DNA of 25,024 nucleotides from Chara braunii (taxonomy: Eukaryota; Streptophyta; Charophyceae; Charales; Characeae), in the NCBI GenBank assembly GCA_003427395.1, contig BFEA01000004.1, forward strand, positions 3,065,033 through 3,090,056, written 5' to 3'. The notes beneath the pieces are model-generated. The model was not told the DNA's origin and ran no database searches. It saw nothing but the letters and a program-made list of their open reading frames with translations. Within the stretch, counting starts at the first letter, position 1; every line of letters begins with the position of its first letter. Of the stretch, positions 10,074 to 20,100 are shown one piece after another. A program made the position numbers and the translations under genes.

Positions 10074-11164
10074 TAGTATATTTGGACAGGGCTATAGACT
10101 TGAAGATTTGTTTGAATGATGTTTTTTGTTTTGACTTTTTTTTCAACAGAAAAATTCCCACGAGAAATAAAAGTTGAAAGAACATTCCAGAAAGAAAAAA
10201 TTCTTCATATTTATAAATAATAATTTCAATGTTAATCCAATTCTTAAATTTTCAGCTTTATTTGATAAGTTATCGTTTAAATATGAGTTTTACCTTCTAA
10301 CTACATTTATTTGTTCAAGGTGGAATGGAAGCCTGAAAGAGTTTATGAAATGTTTTAATTAAACTTTCGTTCTACTACAACAAATATCTTCTAATTCGTA
10401 TTGGATGAACCTATTTATGACTGAAAATCCTTACTTGGAATGACAGTCCAATTAAAATATTCCATGAACTCATTAAGATTTTGATTTCATCTCTAGCACC
10501 TGGCATGCAGTTCAAATAAGAAGGGATACCCCATTCTTAGAAGGAAAGTGTTCAAGTAAGACGATTTTTTTTTTTAAATTGCAATGACATTTTTCAAGAT
10601 GGAATGAAAATTTAAAATTTAGAATGTAATTTTACTGTAGAATGATTATTTAATTCTTGAAAATTTTTATGTTGTTGGTTTTTTATTCGTTTACCTTCGG
10701 TAGTGAAATATGACTGATTGCGAATATTGAGTTTTTTTGTTCGAGTCAGCCACCTGGGAATGCGTAGGACACCCATGATATAGCAGGTATTTGAGGGTTA
10801 CTTTGAAAGGATTTTCTTTGCGATTTTTCGATCCAGTAACCTTACTCGGAGTAGGACAATAAGAGAAGAGATACTACCGAGAAACCGATGGTACCACTGT
10901 GGGTTTTGCCGACACAGAACGTGTCGGTACGACTATAAGTACAGTCAGTACAATGAGTTAGTCCTCTTACGGTAGTTCGCAGTCCGCAAAACACTAATCT
11001 TTGATTAGCGATGGTGGTCGCAAACTTGGTCTGTCGGTTCGAGAGGAGGTTCTTGGGTTTGTGGCACGAGGTTGTACTATAATATCTCTGACGAATTGTA
11101 ATGCACTTTTTTTTTTTTCTCATTTCATAGCTTCAGTTTGTGTGACCTTGTATCATCATACTCT
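10074..11164 (+). repeat. Left pseudo-LTR of the PLE (with MITE insertion)
   Basis: Matches 15492-16044 from TAGTATATTTGGACAGGGC to CATCATACTCT once the MITE at 10144-10674 is removed, which leaves about 560 bp. In a 52-base stretch near the right end I count four differences between the copies. Two stem-loops are kept in both copies (CTCGG...CTACCGAG at 10845-10881, and CTAATC/GATTAG at 10994-11008). Confidence 0.85.
10144..10674 (+). mobile_element. AT-rich MITE, near-complete copy inside the PLE repeat
   Basis: Starts CAACAGAAAAATTCCCACGAG and ends AATTCTTGAAAATTTTTATGTTG. The uninterrupted target can be read in the other pseudo-LTR at about 15545-15575 (TTTTGATTCGTTTTTGG). Flanking T runs hide the exact target duplication. 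The insertion is younger than the PLE. Confidence 0.8.
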
Positions 11165-11393
11165 TTTTAGTGCGAGTGTGAACTATTGCGGAGTAAAGTT
11201 ACCGGAGTAAGTGAGCACGTTTTGGTTCATTGTTATGTTGAGACGTTGTTACGATGATACTTTGGGTACTGCATCAACGAGACTTTGTATAACTTTAAGT
11301 GTCATCGTCACCTTTGAGATTTGTTGTTATTGGCTATCGAGGGCGATCTCTGTGTTGAGGTTGTTTTTGATGAAGTGTACTATCGATGGCGTC

Positions 11394-12304
11394 TTATGTG
11401 ACCATCGCGAGTACGATCGTGATGAGCACTGCAACTACGGAGGTGACCGATGACGGTATGGGAGCGACCACCGTGAAAACCGTGAGCATGGAGGGGACCG
11501 ACGCAACTCTGAGCGAGGGAGAAGTCGAGGTCCTTTGACGTGCTACAACTGCAGGAAACATGGGCATTACACTAACCAATGTCCATATCCCCGCAGACAA
11601 TCATCGACAGCAAATCGTGCTCGATCGATGTCGACCTTGGAAATGCTAAGCGTGTTGCGTCAAACAACCCACAACAATCTAAAGTTGCGGAGATTGGGAG
11701 GAGCGTTGTTGCAGTTTGTCAGTATGTTGAGAATGAACAACAGAAGAGGGCAGCTAAGGAAAAGAGGAAGGCCGACCGCAAGGATGCAGCTGAACATTTG
11801 GAAGTCGAGCGGAGAGAAGCTGAGCTAAAAGAAAGGGGTAAGGAGGAGAAGTATCGACGGGAAGCTGAGCGAGTTGAAACATTGAAGAAGGAGATGGATA
11901 TCAAGGTGGCGATGCAAGTGGATGAACTGCGTGAAAACGTGCGTGCCGGTATCAAACACGAGATACGTGATGCTATCAGTGAGTTGTGCATGGCGGTGAC
12001 GAAAGAAAAACAGAAGCAAGTGTACCACGAGAGCAGTGATTCTGAAAGCAGCGCAAGCAACACTGAGACGAAGGAGCTAAGCACTACAACTCGCAACCTT
12101 TGTATTAAAGAGAAGCGGAAACGAGGGGAGGAACTTGTCTTCGAGGACAACCCTCTTATAAAGTTACCCCCGAAGTGTACACTGATTAAGGCGAGCAGAC
12201 CTGCGAATCTAACAACAGGTTTCACACGATCGAAGACCAGGAAGACACCAAGTTTCATCAGGAAGAAGAAGATTCTAGCACTGTTGGAGCAGTCGGACGT
12301 CTGA
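11394..12304 (+). pseudogene. PLE ORF1-like: Arg/Asp-rich, CCHC zinc knuckle, coiled coil
   Basis: Two overlapping frames make up this region. In frame 3 (from about 11394; TGA at 11451-11453) an Arg/Asp/Gly-rich stretch leads to a CX2CX4HX4C zinc knuckle with Cys codons at 11541, 11550 and 11580 and His at 11565. A -1 shift near 11600-11640 leads into frame 2, which runs to a TGA at 12302 and is strongly charged (Lys/Glu/Arg heptad-like, about 11730-11990). This predicts a coiled coil followed by a Ser/Thr/Lys-rich tail. By analogy with retroelement nucleocapsids the product would bind RNA and self-associate (inference). Stop and frameshift show decay. Only 17 bases separate its stop from the ATG at 12322, so it may be a separate ORF upstream of the endonuclease-RT frame, or a domain of one long ORF. 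I do not know a named family for it. Confidence 0.55.
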
Positions 12305-12321
12305 AGTTTGAGAAACAAGTA

Positions 12322-15219
12322 ATGCACGAATTGAAGTGCTTGGATGCTTTGGTACTACAGAACGTGTATAAGAATGTAGGAATCCTTTACAACGGGAAGT
12401 TCGAAGCGATTTTTTATATAGCACCACAACGGACACGTTTCGCGTATGGCACTGGGGATGAGGATGAGGTTGGGACTTCAAATGAAGCTCGGCCAGAAGT
12501 CACGATGGTAAGTGATGATACCCAAAATCCAGTGTGAAGAGGTTTCACGGTTCAGAATCTTTGGAATAGTGTCGATTGCCTTACTAATTGGAGAGGTTTT
12601 AACAGAGGTGTCGACGCCAAGGTCGAGGAATTGCTTAGACTAACGATTGTACGCCTATCTATATCTGGGGTCTTTCGATGGAATCGGAAGTGTATGGAAT
12701 CGTGGTTATGACTATTTGACTTGTATGAGACTGAGTTCATTAATCTTTCTGAGTGTGTATAGATGGCGGTTTCCCCTTATTGCAAATCGCAGTATGTGGG
12801 AAAATCCACGAGACATCTCGATGTGCGTTCGAGCGAGCATACCTATGTTTTTCGTACTCATCGCCCGAACCATTTCTACAGGTGGCTTAACTCCTTTCGT
12901 ATTGAGAAGCATGTACTCATCCCTATGGACTTTATTCATAGAGGTGAGATAGATAAACTTTAATTGGTATATATCAGTCAGTGGTCCCCCTAACTAAATA
13001 CCTCAGGAATTAAGCCTAAGCGAAATGTTGGATGTCATAGTAAGGGCAGAAATGAGAGATCAAGGATGTCTTAGCAGCCTGCAGGGAATTATCGGACGGT
13101 TGCGCCGCTACGATTCCGGCAAAAAAACAGCGATGATTGGAAGCTTGATCTCTTCGAGATCGTATCCGAGTATCTAATGACTCACGTACCCCGGAGTTGT
13201 CGATTAGTGGTGGAAATCTATGGCATACACCGTGGAATAAGATTTCGAGAGTTTTTGGTGCCTTTAAGATTATATGCGGTAACAAACTCGCTTTTTGAGG
13301 AACTGTAAAAAGGACTTCGAAAGGTTCTGATTTCTCTACTGAAGAATCCTAAAAGACTTTCTAGTTTTTTCAGTTGCGGTATGCATTTTAAGCTACGGGT
13401 GTATCGTGTTGTGAAAGACTTCTCGAAGAAGTCAACTGGAAAGTACCTTTGCAGATTATTGTCCCGAGTTTTCTTGGACAAATTCGACCTTAGTTTGAGC
13501 GCTGACTTGTTGATTCGAGTGAAGTATAATGACAAGATTAAACTTGTTAAGTTACGTAAAGTAGTTAATGATTTGCTAATGACGTGTGATTTGCCTACTT
13601 GCTTTTCACAACGTGCACGTAGAAAAACCCATATCGTTTGGGAGAAAAACCGAATGGTAGGTGAGTTATAGCACAATCACCGGCTCTTTGCAGCCCGGGA
13701 TGTGCTGACCTGCCAGTGTGCAGGCCTACCCTATCCGAGGAAGGATGGGCACATTCACTTTTGCTTGAGCAAGGAGATGATTGAACATCCTTTGTTAGTT
13801 AATGCTAACAATATTCCGAAGACTGAGATCTTTGATCAGATTAGCCTGTTGAAGTCGGAAGTCTGTGAAAGTTTCAGTAACTAGAGAAATCTTTGTGGTA
13901 AGGTACCTCAGGTGGATGATGAGGGATTGTTTGCTTGTGTTGTGAGAGATAGGGAAATCCAACCCAGTGCGCTCTCGATGAATGTCGTTATGGAAACTAA
14001 GAAGGTTTTTTATGGTCTTGTGTTAACACCCCTGGATCATAACCTAGGCGAAACCGTGGTTATGTGGCCAATATTGTATTATGAGGCTATGATGATGGAG
14101 GCGTTCGTCCTGAATACGGGTTACAGGGTGGTTAAGGTCCACGACAATGTTGTTCTGAGAGAGATTCGTGAAAACGTGGATGCGGCCGGAGTTAAATCTT
14201 TTGTCAGATGGGATAGGAAAGGTGGCATAAAATTCTCTTATGTTATTCTTAAATCTAAGGATTTGACCAGATACCGCCTTAACTGTCCTACGTGTATAGA
14301 ACCTATGGTTCGCACGAGAAGAGTCGTAGCCAAGAGTTTGAATTTCATGTTGACCAGATTACCATGCAAGTATGATTTTAATATGTCGGTCGTGTCTATG
14401 CTGACCACGAGACTGAAAACAATCAATGACAAGATTCAATGTTTGAGACGACCATCAGTGGCAGCATATTACTTTGATATAAAGGATATGTTCAACCATT
14501 TGCCACATCTTGAGATTGTCAAAGCTTTAAAGTGGGTTTTGGGTTTCCATCGTACGAAAGAACGTGAATTCGTGAGGGGAAACACCAGATGAACGAGTTG
14601 CTCCTTCGGTTTGACTAGTGGAGGTGACCATTGGTGACTCTTGCACTTTGATGATATCATGAAGTTCTTGCACATTGAACTAAGTCATACATATGCACAT
14701 GCTACAAGGGTGTTGATCAGACAAGTTGTGGGTATCCCTATGGGAAAAAACACAAGCTTCTCGTTGACATGCTTAATGTGTGCTTACGCTGAATATAAAT
14801 TTGTCACAGATTTGGGACGTTATGGTCGTCAAGTTTTTGGGATTCGTTTGTTGAACGACGTGGTTTTGATTGCTGCATCTTCGTCAGGGAAACCCCTTGA
14901 CTGGGTGGTGAACAAGTTTTTAGATGATTACCCAAAGAATTTATATTTGAAAAAAAACGACGATGACTCAGGTTTGCTAGCATTTCTGGATTGCCAAGTT
15001 CGCTGCACACAGAATTACCCATATATTGAGTGTGTGCAGATTTCACAAAATGAGAATAGCTTGTGGACTACAGGCGATCTGGAGATTAAAAATGGACAGT
15101 CCTACTTGTCTTGGGGTAGTAAACAACAAAAGACCGCGACTATCAACAACTATCTGCACAGCATTGACAAGAAGACCTCTATTCGAAGCCCAATCCTTGG
15201 AAGAGTGTTTTCTCAGTGA
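12322..15219 (+). pseudogene. PLE endonuclease-reverse transcriptase, degenerate
   Basis: One reading frame (frame 1) carries all domains over about 2.9 kb, with eleven in-frame stops (12535, 12709, 12760, 12961, 12991, 13072, 13306, 13669, 13882, 14590, 14635) and no evident frameshift. GIY-YIG domain at 12750-13005; a basic linker at 13310-13670; CxC motif (Cys-Gln-Cys, 13711-13719). RT from about 13950: a PLDHNLGETVV stretch, motif A YYFDIKDMF (Asp at 14476), motif B GIPMGKN (14731), motif C LNDVV (14851-14865) and a late FLD motif (14983-14991). The second catalytic Asp of motif C is present but the first is Asn. Family role: the RT copies the element RNA and the endonuclease nicks the target. 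The copy cannot make a full protein. The start at ATG 12322 is the first Met after the upstream stop and is uncertain. Confidence 0.75.
12751..13005 (+). other. GIY-YIG endonuclease domain remnant of the PLE
   Basis: The first motif is Cys-Val-(TAG at 12760) where Gly-Ile/Val-Tyr is expected. It is followed after ten residues by Tyr-Val-Gly-Lys (12793-12804), the YIG motif at the family's spacing, then the conserved Arg (12826) and Ser-Ser-Glu-His (His at 12838). A Leu-Asn pair near 12994 fits the C-terminal end of PLE endonucleases. One Cys of a possible CCHH zinc site is kept (12781) and its partner position reads Ser. Catalysis is not expected with the Tyr codon lost. Confidence 0.7.
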
Positions 15220-15491
15220 CTTGAACTGAGACTAAAGGACTTCCTGATAAAAAAATTTATGCAAACTTGAGACGCTTCGCTTTCCGGAGGGATGAAGTCT
15301 GGAAGCAAATAGTCAAATTACTTGAGTAATTTTTTGAGTTACCTTGCTTAGGCAGTAATTTTCAAAGTTTGTCAGATTTAGTATTTGTGGTGAAACTTTT
15401 ATATTTTTTTATATCAACACATTTTACCATTCGTTGCTGATCACGAGACTCTGCTTAGTCGACGGAGGTTGTGTACTGTTGATTTGGATGG
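15220..15491 (+). other. PLE 3' untranslated region
   Basis: Non-coding AT-rich sequence between the last stop of the RT frame and the right pseudo-LTR. Nothing else is recognised in it. Confidence 0.55.
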
Positions 15492-16044
15492 TAGTATATT
15501 TGGACAGGGCTATAGACTTGAAGATCTGTTTGAATGATGTTTTTTTGGTTTTGATTCGTTTTTGGTTTTTGATCCTTTTACCTTCGGTATAGGACTGATT
15601 GCGAATGTTGAGTTCTTTGGTTCGAGCCGGCCACCTATGAATGCTTAGGACACCTATGATGTAGTGGGTATTTGAGGGTTGCTTTGAAAGAATTTTCTTT
15701 GTGATTTTTGATCTGGTAACCTTACTCGGAGTAGGATGATAAGCGAAGAGATACTACCGAGGAACCGGTGGTACCACTGTGGGTTTTGGCGACACAGAAC
15801 GAGCCGGTACGACTATAAGTATAGTCAGTACAATGAGTTAGTCCTCTTACGGTAATTCGTCGTCCGCAAAATGCTAATCTCTTATTAGCGTCAGTGGTCG
15901 CGAACTTGGTCTGTCGGTTCGAGAGGAGGTTATTGGGTTTGTGGCACGAGGTTGTACTGTAATATCTATGACGAATTGTACTGTACTTTTTTGCCTTTGT
16001 CATTTCATAGCTTCGGCTTGTGCGACCTTGTATCATCATACTCT
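15492..16044 (+). repeat. Right pseudo-LTR of the PLE
   Basis: 553-bp direct-repeat partner of the left copy, free of the MITE. It keeps the CTCGG...CTACCGAG stem (15725-15761) and a GCTAAT/ATTAGC stem near 15873-15889. No canonical hammerhead core could be placed. Confidence 0.85.
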
Positions 16045-16071
16045 GGTCCCCACCAGCAGTGCGTTTCGCAT

Positions 16072-16487
16072 CTTTTTTTTTTTTTTTAATAAAAAAGAAC
16101 TTTACACTTCTCTCAAATTCACCTTACCCTACCTACCTACCACTACTGCGAATTGTAAGCATACGGGGAACCCCGTAGTAGCTAGAACCATGTTCACGGG
16201 AGAACATGCAGGGGCTGCTCCCAACGTGCAGGTGCGCGACACCGGCTAGGGGACAACCGGTAGCGTCGGGGACCATGCCAACATGTGCCTCCCCTCAGGT
16301 CCCCTCCCCTACGAACATCAACAGACTCTGCTCAATGTCGATCGGGGAATCTAGTGGTCTATCTCTAGGTGGCGGGCACCAAGCATGCCCAGGAAGGTAC
16401 ATGAGCCCAATGGAATGGGGATTGAACCCACGACCCCTGAATGCCACTTGCGAGCCTTACCAACTAAGTTAGGCCTCTGGATCAGTT
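16072..16487 (-). mobile_element. tRNA-derived SINE, copy B
   Basis: Read on the minus strand. The head at 16487-16425 has box A TAACTTAGTTGGTAAGGC and box B GGTTCAATCCCC, then the body shared with the SINE at 4683-6487, then an A-rich tail seen as T15 at 16073-16087 (with further A-rich sequence next to it). It lies between the right PLE repeat and the LINE. It is uninterrupted and so serves as the reference for copy A. Confidence 0.75.
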
Positions 16488-16519
16488 ATTTTCCTCCGAC
16501 ACCGCTGCATGCAGGCCTC

Positions 16520-16532
16520 AACTTTCTGTTTT
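16520..16532. repeat. Left target-site duplication of the LINE
   Basis: AACTTTCTGTTTT, identical to 24394-24406. In the LINE sense (minus) direction it begins AAAA, as expected for APE-type target-primed insertions. The first three bases on the right copy overlap the LINE's own AAC, so the true duplication may be 10-13 bp. Confidence 0.7.
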
Positions 16533-16572
16533 TTTGTTTGTTTGTTTGTTTGTTTGTTTGTTTGTTTGTTTT
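16529..16572 (-). repeat. (CAAA)n tail of the LINE
   Basis: (TTTG)n on the plus strand, which is (CAAA)n at the 3' end of the minus-strand LINE and abuts the left target duplication. Simple-repeat 3' tails are common in non-LTR retrotransposons. Confidence 0.75.
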
Positions 16573-17155
16573 AACTTGATTCCTTATAAATAAATAAGCA
16601 GAGGCCGTGGACCTCACAATTCTACCCGGATGCACTGGCAGCATCAGCCAGCTTAGCTTACAGGTTTTCACCTGCGGAAAGTTGAAAAAGCTACCAACTT
16701 TCCAGGTCCTACTCAACTTTCCTGTTGGACCTTGGTCCTGCCAACCTAGTACTACAGAACGTTACTATTATACTATTGTCACTAAGTAGCTGACCATCCA
16801 ATCAAGCCAGCTGCACCGGCTAACCCGCCTGATACCCTGACTGCTTAACATATTGCTACTGCTTCAGATCTACTCCCATAGATATGGCGAGATGACTGAG
16901 TAACTTACCAAAAAGTGCATACCTTGACCAGTTTCAAAAACACTACTTGTTTATAATTTCCCTACCATCCGTACGGTACATTTTTACGCCTATTTCTGGG
17001 AATAACTCGGCCAAGAGGACCAGGAACACACCGGTCCCTTGCCTATCAGCCCTCTCCTAAATGGCCTACTGCGGCCCTATGCAACCGAGTGCCCTGGTTA
17101 ATTGTCTGCCTACTCTGCCCTCTACTCAACCCGCCCTTACTCCACAGCCAACTCT
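16573..17155 (-). other. LINE 3' untranslated region
   Basis: About 580 bases between the ORF2 stop (TAA at 17156-17158, minus strand) and the CAAA tail. No coding frame fits the element. Confidence 0.55.
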
Positions 17156-20100
17156 TTATGCTACTTTTATCGCTCCTCCTGTTTCGTTTGCTGTCCTAGT
17201 GGTGTCCACTTGTCTGGAGTCCATTAACCACCTTGATAGGACCAGACCCTTCATTGAGTGAATCGCGGCCAGCTGGTGGTTCTTCGCCCATGTGTGCAGA
17301 AACCCGCGGATCTGCCCCCGACTTCCTCTGCCCGACCTGGTTCTCCTTCTCCAATCCACGCGGATGGCTTGCCTCAGTCCCTGCTTTATGTGTCTCTTGA
17401 TTTCCACATCAGAAAAAGAGCTTTTGTGGAATCTGGCTCTGTTCCTATCCGACCAGATGACTTCACAAATCAGACCTCTGACCATATGGGCTACATACCC
17501 CCAACCTCGCCTTCCACTCACGCCAGGAGGGAGAAAACCCAGTAACACCCACCTCTCATCCCAAAGAACATGCTGGCCCCCGAATTCCTTCCAATGATGA
17601 GCCCACCAATTCCATACTCGTTTTGATGTTGGGCGATCCCACCAGACATGACGGGTCGATTCGAATAACCATCTGCAACGTGTGCATCCCAGACTAACAT
17701 CCATCCCTCTGCTGACCAACCATACGGCAGATGGGGTAACAATCAGAGAGAGTAACCATAGGATACTTGCCTGTTTGCCATTCAGATGAGCTGCTAAAAT
17801 CCTCCACAGTCTTAGGAAATCCTGACCTGAATGAGATAAGTCCTCACCCCAAACAGCCTGCCATCTTGGGACTGCAATTTGGGCAGGGCTCTTCAATAGC
17901 CTTTGAGATTGCTGATAGCCGTGCGAGGCTGAGTAGTCTATCAGTTTCGAGCTGGCTCGTCCCCTGCCGATCTCCAGCCCCAGGTTTGCGGGTCCATACC
18001 TAGTTGGCGCAGTTGAGTCTTGCCAACCCACGAGAGGACCTTGGTATGTGGTCTCTTGCTCCACGATTCAACCACCCTGACTTCTGCTGGATTACTCCAA
18101 ATCATGACTGTATCTTCTTCTATTAGAGACAGGGTGTTGGAAGGACCGCAGCACCGCCATTTCTGTACCCTCCTGAACCCGCTTGGCAAGACCTCCAGCA
18201 TCTTTCACACCTCGTTCGTCTCCATCCCCAGGTCCGAGACGTACCATGTTCCCGGGGGGTCGACTCCCGTTGGGCCTAACAGCCTCACCTAGTCCTATGG
18301 GATAGCTTCAACTACTTGCGTCCAGTGTTCTTCCACCCTTCGCAGACCCTTGAGTGTCTCCTTCACCTCCGCCAGCGGTTTCCACCCTCCCAACCACGGG
18401 GACCACACGTCTTCGATCCGGACTATACCCCTCTTTATCCAAGCCAACCCAAATGTGCCTCTCGAGCCGTCCGCGAGTAAGGGGGAACCCGTACGGTCCA
18501 GGATATACTGGTTCTCGAAGAGTAGCTGGCCCATCACGTCTTCTTTCGTACACGGGGTGGTTTGCTCGTCCGGGGGCATCTTGTTCCATGCCTTGCGTAT
18601 CGCTTCCTAGAAGCTTGACTTTAGTCTTTTCTTCCTGAGCGACGGCATGAAGAAACACGCCCAGACGTCCTTGGGTCTGCAAAGGTCCCACTCCTTCATC
18701 AGGATCTGTTCCGCTAGTGCCACCCAATGCTCGGTTGGGCCTTGCATCACCGCCCTGGACACCCAGCTACGCAGTTGTGCCTGATTCCTTCGGGCTGGGT
18801 CTATGAGCCCCAAGCCCCCCTCCTCGCGTGGGAAGGACAAGGTATCAACCGCCACCTTAGAAATGAAACCCTCTTCCTGACCGGCCCGAGGTTTCCATAT
18901 GAAGCACGCCGCAAGCCTTCGAATTGCTTTTATAATGCCGCTTGCAAGCTCTCTCACCGTGGTGACAAACCACAGGATGGAAAAAAGGGCGACGCTGGCT
19001 ACCAAGGCTCTTCCTACTAATGATAGGTGCCAAGCCGAGCCCCACAACCTAAGTCGTGCAGCGATCCTCTATTGTAGATGGAACCCTTGACCCGACACAT
19101 CAATCTGTAGACTTATCCAGATCCCCAGGAATCTCTCCTCCTCCCCTTCTTCAACCCTTCTCATGCCCCACTCCACCTTCAGCGAGAATTGAGTTGGTAA
19201 AAGGTAGGTGGATTTGTTCCAGTTGACCGTTGCCTCTGATAGCTCCGCGTACTCGCACATCACCCCTTTAAGGGCTGAGAGAGAGGAGACCGTATTCTCG
19301 CTGACTACGAACAGATCATCAACGAGAGCTTTGACCCTGCAGTCCATGCCGTTGTGTAACTGGATGCCTCTAATGTCGGGGTGTAACCGGATCTTGTTCA
19401 ATAGAACCTCTAGTTGCAGGACAAAGATGAGCGGGGCGAGTGGACACCCTTGACGTAGCGATCTTGATAATTGGAAGGGAGCGGACAGATGGTCGTTAAT
19501 CATGATTGCCGACGAGGAGAAGGTGTACATCACAATGACCCAGGCGCAGAAGCTTTCGCCAAATCCCATTATCCGCAAGGTGCCTACCTTGTCGTATGCT
19601 TTCTCCAGGTCCAGAAGGCGAACCACCATATCACGGTTCTCCTCCTGGATCAACTCGAGGGATTCTATGGCTGTCACAATATTGTTAAAAATAGACCGCC
19701 CCTGCACAAAAGCCCCCTGGTCCTTCTCCACCAGCTCCGGAAGGTATTTGGACAACATGTGGGTCAACGCCTTCGCCAGAATCTTGTAAGAGACGTTTAG
19801 AAGGGAAATTGGACGCCAGTTTCGGACCTCCGATTTGTCTCCCTTCTTAAACATGACCGTGATCACCCCATGCGTCATGCCCTTGCCCAACTTACCCCCT
19901 ACTAGCACCTCATTGTACAGTTCCACTAGTAACGGGTCAAGCACCCCCCAGTTTGTTGCGTAAAACTCCACCGAGAGACCATCCACTCCTGGAGACTTTC
20001 CCTTCGCCATTGACTTCAGCGATTGGGAGAGCTCTTCCACGGTGAAAGTTCTGTCCAGGTCCAACTTGGCTGACGTATGCAGTTTCAAAGTAGTGCTGTC

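Larger units (their letters stand above)
10074..16044 (+). mobile_element. Penelope-like retroelement with pseudo-LTRs, N-terminal GIY-YIG type
   Basis: Direct repeats (10074-11164 with a MITE inside, and 15492-16044) flank a body of about 4.3 kb on the plus strand. In order the body encodes a CCHC knuckle and coiled coil, a GIY-YIG endonuclease, a CxC motif and a telomerase/PLE-type reverse transcriptase. There is no integrase, protease or RNase H, and the repeats do not start TG or end CA, so this is not an ordinary LTR retrotransposon. Endonuclease-before-RT order, a CxC linker, pseudo-LTRs and no hammerhead ribozyme match the Naiad/Chlamys-type PLEs described from invertebrates, green algae and spike mosses. 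The copy is dead. Assignment to that group is by motif order, not by a tree. Confidence 0.8.

Noticed and set aside
10909-10927. Perfect 7-bp hairpin CCGACAC-AGAAC-GTGTCGG in the left pseudo-LTR
   Set aside because: Pairing is lost in the right copy (GCGACACAGAACGAGCCGG), so it is probably fortuitous or has decayed.
10845-10930. Hammerhead ribozyme in the pseudo-LTR (GAAAC followed by a short stem and GGTAC)
   Set aside because: The CTGANGA box is absent in front of the stem in both copies, and GAAA is GGAA in the right copy. Another CTGACGA at 11087 lacks a GAAA partner and is not kept in the second repeat.
14590-14637. TGA codons in the RT frame as selenocysteine (known in some Naiad-type PLEs)
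   Set aside because: Land plants lack the selenocysteine machinery as far as is known, TAG and TAA also interrupt the same frame, and no SECIS-like element was seen.
10074-16044. Ordinary LTR retrotransposon, because of the long direct repeats
   Set aside because: No protease, integrase or RNase H, no TG...CA repeat ends, and no primer-binding site that I could place; the RT motifs and GIY-YIG fit a PLE.
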